Positions 34,255 to 46,165 of a DNA stretch of 64,000 nucleotides are shown here, one piece after another; the first letter of the stretch is position 1; each line of letters opens with the position of its first letter. Under the pieces are notes generated by a model. It ran no database searches, had not been told where the DNA came from, and saw only the letters and a list, made by a program, of their open reading frames with translations. Source of the DNA: Gonapodya prolifera JEL478 (taxonomy: Eukaryota; Monoblepharomycota; Monoblepharidomycetes; Monoblepharidales; Gonapodyaceae); contig KQ965824.1 in the NCBI GenBank assembly GCA_001574975.1, positions 72,568 to 136,567 on the forward strand. Direction: 5' to 3'. The position numbers and the translations under genes were made by a program.

Positions 34255-36002
34255 TCACACAACCCCGACAAACCCCTCCGGAAACACCCCGATCTCCCCC
34301 GTCTCCACATTGCGTCCCCTCGCCCACCCGTCCCCGAACCTATACTCCACCTCCACTCTATCCCCCGTGCGCAGCATGAGGTCGCCCGGGTACTGCGGGG
34401 CGTACGGTTCCATCGCCACGAGCGCTGGGACGGCACCGGTGGCGCCGGCGTCAGGGGGAGGGGGAGCGGCGAGGATTGAGGAAGGGGGAAGGGAGGATGT
34501 GATGGATGGGGCCGGGGCGGGTGGGAGGTAGGAGGAAGGCGGGAGGGATATGGCGGTGGATTGCGGGGCCCAGGCGGAGGAAGGCGGCGATGGTGTGGAC
34601 GTGGCAGTGGAAGGAGGGGTCCAGACGGACGAGGGCGGGATGGCCGTTCCCGTGTTGGGAACGTAAGGCGACGCGGGTGTGTCGACGAGGTGTGTGGATG
34701 CGGACGCGGTGGACATGTCCGGAATCGCCGCCGCCGCCGCCGAGTGCCCAAGCGGGGTCTCCGATGCCGCCGACGACTTTTCCGAATTCGACCTGGACCA
34801 CATCTGCGACAACTTGGACTGCCTGACCGCCTTCACTGCCGCCTGGTTGGCTCCGAACGCGCCAAACGCCGTCACAGCCGAGGAGTGGGACCAGGCTGTT
34901 TCGGGGCGTGGCGGGGCCGGTGTGGCTGTGGGCGGGGGGTAGGGAGTGGTGGTGCCCGCGTGGAGGTTGTCGGTGGAGAGGGCGTCGGGGGTTGGCTGGT
35001 GGAGTGGGGCGTGGGTTGAGTATGTGAGGAAATAAGGTGAGTCAAGGTGGGGTAAACGTGTATCAAGAATCGTGCCACCCCTTCCACCCCGTTTGCTCTC
35101 CTCCCTGATAGTTCGCCTCCGGCGAACAGCCTCGGTCAGCGCTGTGCGCTTAAGCCTCGCGTCTCGCTCCTCCGACCTGCGAGCACGGCGAGCAGGCCTC
35201 CGTCGCTCAATCCCCCCCCGCCCCCCTGAAACTCACCGTATCCGGCGCCCTCTCACTATCCGCCCCCCCTCTCCTCTTAAACACAATGAACCCCGCAAAC
35301 GCAATCAGCGCGACACCCCCGACAATCCCGACGACGATCCCGGCGATGGCGGTCGTGGAGAGACCCGACGAGGTCTGCGATGTGGTGGAGAGGGAGGTGG
35401 GAGTTGCGGTGCCGGAGGCGGAGAGATAGGTGGCGGATAGTGTGACGCCGGAGAAGGGTTGGGAGGTTACGGTCTGGGATGGGGACGATGCCGCCGGGGT
35501 GATGGGGCGGGAGGAAGAAGGAGGGGGGAGGGAGAACAAGGAGAGAAGGAGAGAGAGAGAAACAGAGTCGAGGGAAGAGTAAAGAGTGAGGAAGGCTACA
35601 GGACCACTAGCAGGCAGAGGCGGACTCACCGCTGGACACAGGTCCCATCCCCTGCCCGTACTCTGCTCGCGGAAGGGAACCCCCGCAGCACACGACGATT
35701 CGTCCACGTAGCACCACTATTCGTTCCCAACATGATCACCGTCGTAGTGAAATTGTCAAGGCACCGAACGGGTGACGCAAAGTGTGAGTGTCCAACTCAG
35801 ACGGCACTCGAGCACCCGAACCTGCAAGTAAGACACGCACCGCAGTCTGATAGACCCCGCCAAAGTAGCAGGGCGAGCTGGCGGAGCACTTGCACTTGTT
35901 GTAGGTGTCCACCTGCGCCTGCACTACTCCGCCCAGCAACCCCACAAGCACTACTGCCACAAGGAGTACCCCCAACCCCCGCCGTGAGGAGAGCGAGCGC
36001 AT
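34255..36002 (-). CDS. single-pass membrane protein with short cysteine ectodomain and SH3 tail (1)
   Basis: Exon 1 (36002-35841) encodes a signal peptide (MRSLSSRRGLGVLLVAVVLV...AQ) and a KCKCSASSPCYFGG motif, with a GTGCGT donor. A second exon (ending 35640) encodes GTNSGATWTNRRVLRGFPSA and TCVQR. A third (ending 35237) has a Ser/Thr/Pro stalk, a membrane helix (TTAIAGIVVGIVGGVALIAF) and KRRGG. The last exon (from about 35035) holds a Pro/Ser/Thr-rich linker and an SH3 domain (MEPYAPQYPGDLMLRTGDRV, FGDGWARGRN, TGEIGVFPEGFV), ending at 34255. Short ectodomain, helix and internal SH3 resemble the gene at 46166-48548. Probably a small plasma-membrane or cell-wall-sensing protein; the exact starts of exons 2 to 4 are not fixed. 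Confidence 0.75.
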
Positions 36003-36300
36003 GCCGTCCGTCTGTCCGTTGGTGGAGAGAAGAGCTGATGCGTCCAGGGAAAAGAGCGGCCGCTGAGGGGATATCGGGAAATGGGGAGCGGGAATGCTCG
36101 CGGTGGCGGAGCGGGGCCGCTCCATTACACAATTTATCCTGGCACCCGTATCCAAAAACGGAAGATTTTGCCGTCAGGGAAACCATCGTTCTAGATGTTC
36201 GCACTTCAAATGACGCTCGCAGCTATAATTTTTTGCTGGTTTTGACATGCTCCCGTGATGGCAGCGTTCTTGAAACCAAATATCGGAGATGTGTCAGCTG
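36003..36300. other. spacer at the left edge of the AT-rich block
   Basis: 5' flank of the membrane SH3 gene. Base composition changes sharply to AT-rich and CpG-poor at about 36.3 kb. Confidence 0.4.
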
Positions 36301-37397
36301 GTGATGAGTTGAAACTGTGTGGAAGCCGGCAATGTTATCATTCTCAAGTGAGTGGCTACTACGATGAAAAGCAATGACTTTAATGCTGATTTTGAATTTG
36401 CTGGCTGTGAAGAAGAGAGCGGGCATCATTGGAATCAAATTACAAACCGTCACCATCACTTGTAGCCCATTTGAAGTGACTAGCACCGTCTGGTACTCAT
36501 GTTGGCACGTAGCATACTTTACTATTGACTGGCTGTCTGAAGCATATGAATGCCACGTCACACAAGTTTGAGTTTGGTGATTTGATTCTCAAAGCAAGAA
36601 TCAACATCCAGCTACATCATAGCTGTATTAGTGTGTGTTAGATTCCTGCAAACCACAACAGTAGAAATTCTGGGTGTCATGTCTTGCCTTCCCACCACCA
36701 AATGGCAAATGAAATTTGACAACTGCATGGTTGACAGGGAAAGCCTGAATGACAACATCATGCCACACTATGATTAGCAATCAGGTTCACACATCCACAT
36801 AATCTCAATTTACAGCTACAGGTTCTCTTGGAGCCACCATGAGATCATACTTGATACTTCAGTCTCAAGTGCTGAAACAAACAAAATAATTGCTATTGTC
36901 TGGGATGCTTTTGGTGGCGGCCATTGTCAGAACAGAAACTATCATTGAGCTTTCCATGTCTGAAAATCTCTAAGAAAACAGGTTAGAGCAGGAAGCTAGA
37001 GCGTATTTGGTTGTGCACAGAACACCAATACTGTTTTGTTGGTTTTGGATGTTAAGGCTGTGCTGGAGCAACTTTGGATCAAACCTGTGAGATTCTTGTG
37101 GCAACAAGGAGCTCCAAGTTTATGTACCAATTTTAAAGCCTGCAAGAATGTAATTGGTTAGTATCATGCACATTTGAGTTCAGTTTTGGCTTTGTCACGT
37201 TTTTAAAATCACCCAGTCAACTGAGTACACCCACCTTATAAAAGAGAACCCCCAGGATTACAGGTGACCATTTCCACTACATAATCTTCTCTTTTAGTTG
37301 ATGACATGTGGTTGCAACAACACAATTTTAATTTTAGCACTTGATGGAAAACCATTGTTTACCTTCAAAGTTTGGCTTGTCTACAACATTAATAAAT

Positions 37398-38090
37398 CTA
37401 ACTTAGGTTTACCCCAACTATCATGATCCACACAATTGGGATAGACAATCCAGAGAAATATATACATGACCTGCCTCCACTTTGTACGAAAATCATGTGG
37501 GTACATTGGGAGGGGTTGTATGCACCCTCAAATATTCTGTGGAAGAGTGCAGGATACTTCAAAATAAAAAGTAGTGCAACACATGAGAACAAGCCACAGC
37601 TGTTTCCATCATTCTGCCTCCAGAACAAAGACCATACACAAGTCCTTGGATTAGGTGACAGATTTAAAAGAAAAATCTCCTGCAAACCTTTTCAACATGT
37701 GTCTATGTCTGAGTTATAGTGTGTAGGGCAATCACTCTGATCCAATGCATTTCCTTCCTTGTCCATCACAAGTACATACAAAAGCAAATTATGCTCATTG
37801 ACCTTGAAATAGTGGTAATCTCGACAGTCCATCTGTAATTTTTTCAATGAATTTGTGTTGTAGATGGGTGGCATATGATGTTCCAGAAAAGCTTGGTTTT
37901 GGAGAGTATAGATGACATGTGATGAGAAGTATGAGATAGAGTGTTGCTGCTCTTTAGTGTTCCAAAGAGTAATGACAGGTAAGAGGAATAGATCAAGAAC
38001 TATGTCATTCCAGTTCTGTGTTCCAGAAAGGCATGTCACTTCAGCAAGGGCACAATCTTCAGGGAACACATTCCTAGAGTACAATATCAT
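37398..38090 (-). mobile_element. Ulp1/SENP-like (C48) protease remnant linked to the Ty3/gypsy fossil
   Basis: Two minus-strand pieces show C48 peptidase marks: VNEHNLLLYVLVMD, resembling the region of the catalytic His, and QNDGNSCGLFSC, the Gln..Cys active-site motif of SUMO proteases. The region is broken. It lies directly downstream of the chromodomain remnant on the same strand, so it is either an extra domain of the same element or part of a different inserted element. Confidence 0.55.
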
Positions 38091-40619
38091 AGCAAAAGAT
38101 GTGAAACATGCAGTAAATACTTAATCTTACCTTTCATAATGAGCTTGGTACATTAGCCTCTCTTCTACAGTTACATTAAGACAAGAAGTGGGCATCAATG
38201 CAGTAAAATCAATTGATGGGTTGGGTAAACCAAAAGAGGGAGGGGCCACAGGGATAACAGGAAGAGAATTTGATACTTTGGTTGGCATTGTAGGATATTT
38301 TGGGTTGAGGACTGCAATACTGGTCTGCTTTAGGATTGTATGGATTGCCTTGTCTGTGTAGAATGAAATATCTGGTATCCTTTCCTCAATTTCTTCCAAG
38401 GGAAAATCGAAATGAGATCTGAAAACATAAATTTATCAGGTGTCAAAAAGAAAGATAGCAAAGTAGTTTACCTTGGTTCCCAGGTGGAAGCAGAAGGTGG
38501 CCAATTGGTCCACATCACTAAGTACTCCCTTCTCTCTGAAACCTAGAATGGCCTTTACTTCAAAGTCATCAGTGCCATGGGTTGTAGGTGCATTGACTTC
38601 CAGAATGGCATTACTGGAAATGGTAGAGGGAATGACCTTGAGATTCCTTTGGTGGAAGCACAGTGTTGCTGCTGTACCAGGGATGTCCTCCAAATTTGGG
38701 CCTTGGTGATTCAACATAGCTCATTGGGATTGACTATTTCTCTGGCATGATTCACAAGATTTGCAGTATTGTTCCACATACTTCCTGCGTCCTTCCCAAT
38801 CATATCCTGTGTTAGTAATTGCAGCATCAGTGTGTTCCCAACTTGAGTGAGCTGCACTAGGATGGTCATGAAATGCTTTGCAGATTTCTAATTTTTTCTG
38901 CTCATCTGTGACTTGTTGCAAAACTTCAGCAGATGACCCTGCCCATTTGGTAGCAGCTATTCTTTCTGCTGCATAAGGTGATCTTGGTAGAAAATGTTAA
39001 ACTGGGAGAAGCACCTGTGTTCTATCTCCCTGTTTCTCTTCTGCAGTTGGTGCATAGCTTGGGTTCTTAGAAAAGCATCCACTATTTTATTCTTTTCTTT
39101 TGGAGACATGCTGGATTACATTAGCCATTTCTCCCAGATCAACTGCCCAACAAGCATGTTGGGGTGTAAGGAATCTCTGATTTATGAAATACATCAGGCT
39201 TTTATGGTCTTTTCTTATTTCCACCTGTGTAGAAGTTCCTGAAAGCCAATGTCTCCATTTCTTAAGTGCCTCAAATATTGCAAGTAATTCCTTATCATTT
39301 ATTGAATAGTTTCTTCCTGCAGGTTTAAGCTTCCTGCTCCAGAACTCCAGAGGCTGAAGAGATTGGGTTAAATGATTGGTCTGCATGACCAGTGCACCAA
39401 GACCATATGGAGATGCATCAGTGTAAACAGTAAATGGCTGTTTTGAATCTGCAGGTCTGAGGACTGGGGCTTTAGCTATCAGCTGTTTGATCAATGTGAA
39501 TGCTTCTTCACACTTTTCATTCCAGTGGAATTTTGATGATGGTTTTGTAAGCTCCTCTATAGGTTGAATGACTTCATCAAATTGTGGAATCCAATTCTTA
39601 TAACATTGTAAAAGACCATGTACTTTCCTGGGCAGACTTGGTGCTTGTAGGTTTGGGAAGCACATTCACATCATGCATTGCTTCCTCTGTGAGCTCAGTT
39701 CCATCTCTCCCAACTATATAACCACCAAATGGAATTTTCTCTGCATGGAAAACACATTTCTTTGGATTTGCATACAAACCATTTTCTCCGAGAATGGAGA
39801 GGTAAGCTTTAACTGATGTAATGTGTTCCTCTAGAGTTCCATTTGTTGCTATTCATGCATCATCAAGATAAACTTTCACATGTAGATGCTTTGCAGTAAT
39901 TTCATCCATGAATCTCTGCCAATGTGAGACTGCAGGTTTCCAGCCTTCCCACATTACTAATGATTCAAATGTGCCATATTTGCAGCAAAAAGCAGTTTTA
40001 GATTCATTACCAGGTCGGATCCTAATTCTGTGGTAAGCTTTAGTGCAGTCAATTTTGATGTACCAAGTCAAACCAGCCATGGACTTGGCAAGTTCTGGTA
40101 AATTTGGAATTGAATAGGAGTCATTAGGGATTGTTTTTTTTTCCTCCCAGAGGTCATGGCAGAGTCTGAGCTTATGGCCTTCTTCATCTTTGAAAAAGAT
40201 AGGGTGTGCTGTATCAGATTTAGAGTGGCAGAGAGTGCCCTTATTAAGGCCATCTTTAAGGAGCTCCTGGAGGGCAGCATCTTCTTTAGCATTATTAAGA
40301 TTGTAAACTTTTCTTGCTTTTGGAAAGTGACAGCCTGCTTTAATATCAATTGGGAAGTCAAATTTACCTTGCAGTGGAGGGAGGTCTGTGGCAGCTTCAA
40401 CATCAAAAACATCTGAAAATTCAGCATAAATTTTTGGGATATTCTCTGGTAGTGGTGGTCCCTTTTTAGGCTTAGAAGCAGGGAGTGGAAGTTCCAATTT
40501 GTGTGGAGAAACCTCTCCTGTCTTCTAGTTTATAGTGGGGTTAAATTTTTGAAGCCAAGGCAAGCCCAATATAATGTCCCTATTGCCAATATCTGTCACA
40601 CTGACATCCACTAACGTGG

Positions 40620-40860
40620 AGTATATAGTGTAGTATGAGTGTTGGGTATTAGCTGCTGTGCCACTACTGTGGCCGTGGGTTTAGATGTGCACACCTGCAG
40701 GACGTGCCCTAAGTTTGGCATCACGTTCCTGCAGGTGAGTTCTATGCACATCACGTCTTGCTATGTACATCTGATCATATATACACGTTCCTGCAGTTTA
40801 CAGGCTCGTGCAGCTCACCTAGGTTGTGTAGCAATATCCATGACAAGAAATTATGTAGAG
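40620..40860 (+). repeat. inserted repeat, copy in plus orientation
   Basis: Carries GTATATAGTGT, TGTGCCACTACTGTGG, CGTTCCTGCAGGTGAG and CGTTCCTGCAGTTTACAGGC in order, matching in inverse orientation the copy at 42600-42790. It lies between the protease and reverse transcriptase regions of the Ty3/gypsy fossil, so it is a nested insertion. Confidence 0.75.
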
Positions 40861-42599
40861 GGTTCCTAAACATGCCCTGCAATAGCACTATGATATGCAG
40901 GAGTCCTGTGAGCATTTTATATATATGTATCATCTACTTGTTTTACTGGCTTAGGCTTAGATAGTGGTATTGTTGGTATTTGTGTTTTAAGACAAATTGT
41001 GGGCTGATAAGTGCATATATGGAAGATCCAGAGTTGATTTCAGCAAAAGTACAAATGGGAGGTGAGTTTATTTGGAATCTCAAGTTAACCAACATGCTTA
41101 GGTTGCTTCTACTTGTGCTTATTCCAACCCTGACATCCATTTGCTTGGATGCCAAAGGTGGGCCCTGAGGGTGGCATTGTTCCCCAGGGCCTAAGAAACA
41201 TCCTGTTTAGTTGTAACTGATTCTTGCATTGCCCCAACCTTTTTAGGGGGTCACAGGTTAGGGTGCTGTACCCAGCACTTGCTATCAGAGTGTTGGACTC
41301 CAGGATAGATTTTACAAGAATCATATGTGATGGTACCACTATGAAGTCTCTCATGGGCATCTGTGCACCTGCACCTCTGAATTGCTGATTCAAACCTATT
41401 TGGGTCATAGTCAGTGAGAGCTAGTGCTTTCTGCAACTTTGGGGAAAGAGCTTTTATAAGCATTTGAACTGAGTCATTTGCTGCAAAGCCTGCTGCCACA
41501 CAAAGGACTTGGAATTGAATTATAAAGGCCTCAAAGTTCTCCCCTGCTTGCTGCTTCATCTGCAAAACTTGAGATTGCGCTATGGACAATCTATCAAAGT
41601 TATCAATCAAAATGTCAGGTAATTCCCAAAGTGCTTGTAATAGTGAATTAGGAGTAGTTTATGGTTGGAGTTGTATAGAGTGCATTGTAGACCACTGAAT
41701 ATAAATGGTCATAGCAGTGCCTTTCAGGCAGGATCCAATATAAATAATCAGCTGATATGGAGTAGTATAAGTGAGAGGCTGGGCTTGGAGAAACAGTTGT
41801 GTTCTAGTTCTCCAATGTCTGTAAGCATCTCTTTCTACTGCAGTATCCCTTGAATACTCTGGGGGTGGCTCCATCTTAGGATCTTTGGCTGCCCCACCCA
41901 CTAATCTGGCAACAGCTGCTAGCTCCTGGCAAAGTTCTTGGTTCTCCCTCTCATGTTTCTGGACCTTAGAGAAAAGGTTGGGATCATAACCACATGTGAT
42001 TCCAATCTCCTCAAGGTGGCTAATACATTTTGAAACTCCATTCTAGATACATTGACAGTACCAGTTAAACGTTCTAAAAACTCTGCTGAAGAAGTAGGAT
42101 GAATAGGTTGGGTGCCGATGTCTGGATGTGCACCCCACTACTGGAAGCAGCGAAGAGATCAGATTGATGCTCTGCAGTGGCATTTGCCAGGCGACTTTGA
42201 TCAATAGGTGTATCAGGAGTATGAGAGTTACTAGTTGAATCCATTTGAGCAGTTTGTGTCACAATAGAAGTGCTGATTTGAGTTTTGTCTGAACATGCTC
42301 ACAAAACTGTTAATATCTCAATGAGAAATAGTTCAATTCTGATGAAACTTTAAAGGTGCAATATTGTATATATATGGCACGTACCGCTGTTGAGAACGAT
42401 GTGCTATAATGCTTAGATCTGCGTCCGCGATTCTTCAGTTGGAAATATGGCAATCAAGATTACGGCTCGCTGGGCTGAATAAATCCAACAATGACGCGTC
42501 GCACTGATAGATATAATAAGGTAGTATGTCTCTGCAGAATTTCGTGTCCCTGTAAAGCTTCTGTGCCTTGAAATAAGCCAAAGACCGGAAGTGCAAGTT

Positions 42600-42790
42600 T
42601 GGCATAATGCTACACAACCTAGGTGAGCTGCACGAGCCTGTAAACTGCAGGAACGCGTATATATGATCAAACATACATAATATGTCATAGTGCACACAGA
42701 ACTCACCTGCAGGAACGCGACGCCAAACTTGGCAAAATGCATGACCACAGTAGTGGCACAGCACAAAACCTCACACTATATATACCATGT
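42600..42790 (-). repeat. same repeat, copy in minus orientation
   Basis: Inverted match of 40620-40860, similar over most of its length, with more CpG retained (for example ACGCGTT where the other copy has ACACGTT). It lies upstream of the gag region and could be an LTR of the fossil or an independent insertion. Confidence 0.7.
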
Positions 42791-43551
42791 CAATGGATGT
42801 CACCTGAAGCTATGGTGACATCATATACATGCTCTTCAGCTTCTTTGGTCAGTTCAAGTCTTGGAAAATTGGGGTTAAGGTGCCTGTTCCTGACTTTTTC
42901 TGAACGGAATCTCCTCTCCCTTGTATATTAGCAGTAAAGGAATTGTTGATACTGCAATCTTCCATATGTAAGCCCATGATAAGGCGTGTACAATTTGAAA
43001 AGTGAAACTAGCTGGACACACAGTCTCACAAGTTTTGACTTATAGCTGTGAGCACATTAATGTCCCCCCGCAAACTAAGAGGAACAATCTGTGAGCACCC
43101 CCCCCCCCCCCCCAAAAAAAAAAAAAAAAACTGAAGGCCAGCACCCCCCATTCCTTTTTTCCTTTTTGCTTCGTTCTGCGAATGTTGGCGGCGACAGGGG
43201 AGACAGACCTACCTCGCCCAGTTGACGAGACCGCTCGCTCGCCTCAGAGGACATGCCGGGGCGTTCTCGAGGATTCCCTGATGGTCAAATGTGAAATACT
43301 CCTTTTCAAGTGATTCCCGATGAACACATAAGCCTCCATCCCTTTCAGCGCTTTCACGTCGCCAAGTGACCGGATCACTTGGTATTTATGGGACAAATTC
43401 ATGGTCTCGCGAGGTCTCGCCCCTTTCGGATGCGGCATGGAATCTGGGGCACTGACCGCAGCCTCTGATCTCTTAGAAGTTAATGCCAAGCGACAACAAG
43501 AACACGCTGGATAACCAACGATAGCGAGAAAAGAAGCAATCTGAACTCACG
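42791..43551. other. right flank of the fossil block and promoter side of the next gene
   Basis: Contains a C16-A17 homopolymer junction (43098-43130). A minus-strand frame at 43489-43244 (81 codons) has no recognisable domain and is not called. Normal GC-rich composition resumes at about 43.14 kb. Confidence 0.5.
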
Positions 43552-45745
43552 ATGGGGAGCCGTTCATCGCCCGTCGGATTGGGCGTGCGCGCTCGTTGGA
43601 TCATCACCATCCCGCTCGCCATCCTACTCCTCCACGCCCCCCTCCCGACTTTCCAACAAACGACAATCCCGGTTCCGAACCTCCTCCTCTCTGCTGGTTC
43701 CGACTACATCTCCCAGCTTCAAATCCTTGCTTCCTCGTACACCGCCGCGCCAGCTGGTCTCCGCGGTGCCTTCGAAGCTCTCGACCTCCGTGCCAACCAG
43801 GCACTCAAACGCACTCCCGTTTCTGTAGCGGATAAAGCCGATCCAGCGATTACGGCAGGGCTGGGAGTCGATTGGACCACATGGGCGACGAATGTTGCTG
43901 GTCCGTCGGCACAGGCCGGATTGACAAAGAACGATTACTTGACGCTGTGCACATACTGCTGGCCGGTTGCGGATAAGCCTACGTGAGTGAATTCCGAGTG
44001 CATAGGAGGAGACGAAAATGCAAGATGTTCTTGGCCGAGTGGGATGCGAACCACACTTGCGAGAACTGGAACATCAAAAGCGTTTCTTCACCTGCGTCAA
44101 CCTGTATTTCAATAAATCACTGTCTCTGTGCTATAGTGCTCCCTGGAAAAACATCGACGGAAAGGTCAACCCCCTCGGCCAATCCTTCCCAGACAACAAG
44201 GTACCTATCCCTGCGACCCGTTCTCCCTTCACCTCTCTTTCTCACGTACACCTCCCACAGAACTGGAACACCTTCCAAGCCACCGTCCTCGCCCTCTCCC
44301 ACCGCTACTATGCCGCCCGATACTTCCCCAATATCACCGCTCCCGGGTCCAAAGTCGTCCCCGCAGAGAACTACGCGCAGGTCGCCGTCGCGTTCATCAA
44401 GGCATGGTATACCGACCCCGATACGGGTATGACGCCCAGGTTGACGTATGCGCAGTACAGGCCAAAGTGAGTTCCTTCCCTCTCAACTCATCCCAACAGT
44501 ACCCGAAAACTGACATATCACCCACCCCTCCCACCAAAACAGCTCCAACTCTTTCACAGGCACCGGGATCATCGACTTCTCCGCCAAATACGCCCCCCTT
44601 CTCGACGCCTTCACACTCCTCTCCAACTCCCCATCATGGACGCCCGACCTCTCCACCTCCATGAAAACATGGCACACGCAGCTCCTGACCTGGCTGACCA
44701 CGGACCCGATCGGGCTCTCCGTTGGCGCGCGCCTTAACAACCACGTCGTGTGGTACGATGGCATGGTCTCGGCGATTGCGACCTGGATTGGGAATACGGC
44801 GACCGTGGAGCAGTTTAGAGCGAGGGCGGGGGAGTTGGTTGGGATGCAGGTGACTCCGACGGGAGTGCAGTTTAGAGAGGAAGTAAGGGTGGGGGCGTGG
44901 AATTACTCGTAAGTATTTGTGGCGTCGTCCCATCTTGGTCGCTGTGAGAATTGCAAATAATCTTCGTATTCACAATCAACAGCTCCTACAACCTCCTCGC
45001 GCTCACCCGCCTCTACGCTACGCTCGACAACCCCCTCAACACCCCCTCTCCCTACATCCCCGGCTCCAACCCCCTCTGGCGCGCCGTCTCCGACGGGCTT
45101 AACTACACATCCCGGTACGGCGGGGACGCATACAACCCGGCCGGCATGCCGACGCAAGGCCCGCCCGGCGCGTCATACACGGGCATTATCTCCTACCTCT
45201 CCGCGCAAGTCATGAACCCTGCCGGATGGGCCGCGGCGCATTCGGGCGTTTCCAACGGCACGGCGTACTCGGACCGTGTGCAGTGCTCCGAGTGGTTCGC
45301 CGAGGTTGTGCGCAGGGCGTATTGGACCGTGGGGCAGGGCGATCCAATGTACCGCATGGTGCTCGAGACGTGTCTTGGCGGGACGGGCAACGACTCAGCG
45401 ATGGCGGACCCGACCGCGACGTGGGACGGGTGGATCCGCGTGGGCGAGCCGTGGTGGCGGTTGAGGGAACCCCTGGGAGTGCTTGCCCTGAGTGTTGGTG
45501 GGGCGGGATCTCCGAACACCAATGCAGGAGCCACTGGCACGGTTGCGGGGACGAAAACCGCGGCGGCGGCAGCGAAAGCGTCAGCCACCGCGACGGTGAC
45601 GAACAATGGGTCGCTCTCGGCGTCGGGGGCCGGCGGGAGGACCTACGCGGGTGGCGCAACCGGGCGGCGGTGGAGGTGGGAGCACGAAGGTGGTGTGGTC
45701 ACAATGGCGGCGTCTTTCTGTATGTTCGCTGCGCTTATATTGTAG
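43552..45745 (+). CDS. alginate-lyase-domain protein, secreted and probably surface anchored
   Basis: Five phase-consistent exons (43552-43982, 44137-44200, 44261-44466, 44543-44908, 44983-45745) encode 609 residues. N-terminal hydrophobic segment (WIITIPLAILLLHAPLP) serves as signal peptide or anchor. The body matches the alginate lyase (PF05426) fold: LTLCTYCWP, then PWKNIDGKVNPLGQSFPDN, AFIKAWYTDPDTGMTPRLTY, TGTGIIDF and NNHVVWYDGMVSAIATW, which carries the conserved Asn-Asn-His. A Thr/Ala/Gly-rich linker and a terminal hydrophobic stretch (VTMAASFCMFAALIL) suggest a GPI or membrane anchor. The family cleaves uronic-acid polymers by beta-elimination; the real substrate in a fungus is unknown. 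Codon use and introns fit the neighbours. Confidence 0.85.
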
Positions 45746-46165
45746 AGCAAACCATGTCATGTAAATAGACATCTTGAACACGATCTGAGGAATGAACATC
45801 CACAGTGCTCCAGTCAGACCAGTTTTGGAAGGACGATAGGTGTATATGCATCGTGGTATTTCTTTTAACCGTGAACACATCATAATCTCCATACTAGTAC
45901 TACACTCTCTAACGCCAAAGTGTTCACACAACCGTTGTCAGATAATGGTTCTAAACTCAAACTCCAATAACATGATTGCCGCCCCGCGAACAGAGTGAAA
46001 AAAAGAAAAACGAACGTGTAAAACGTGTCCTCCGGTCGATGACCAATATTTTCGCAGGGTTCTCATCGACGTCGACGTCAATATGTCCTCAAGTACTAAC
46101 CTCGTACACAAAACGCAACGCATCTCACGCAACCGCACCGCAGCTGCGACCTTTCTCACGCCAGA
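45746..46165. other. convergent 3' spacer
   Basis: Lies between the lyase-like gene and the membrane SH3 gene on the other strand. No feature seen. Confidence 0.5.

Larger units (their letters stand above)
37398..42790 (-). mobile_element. fossil Ty3/gypsy LTR element of the chromovirus kind
   Basis: On the minus strand, in family order, one can see a gag-like region (about 42262-41251), an aspartic protease region (about 41155-40943), reverse transcriptase (40497-39853), RNase H (about 39665-39087), the integrase zinc-binding region (38921-38721) and a chromodomain remnant (about 38700-38436). An Ulp1-like protease region follows on the same strand (38090-37398). The element is broken by many interruptions and also carries a later insertion (see the repeat at 40620). 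The surrounding block is nearly free of CpG, so the copy is old and was probably methylated. No convincing pair of LTRs is visible; the sequence at 42400-42790 may be part of the 5' LTR. Confidence 0.85.

Noticed and set aside
43244-43489. 81-codon minus-strand frame upstream of the lyase gene
   Set aside because: Short, no domain, and in the likely promoter region of the plus-strand gene.
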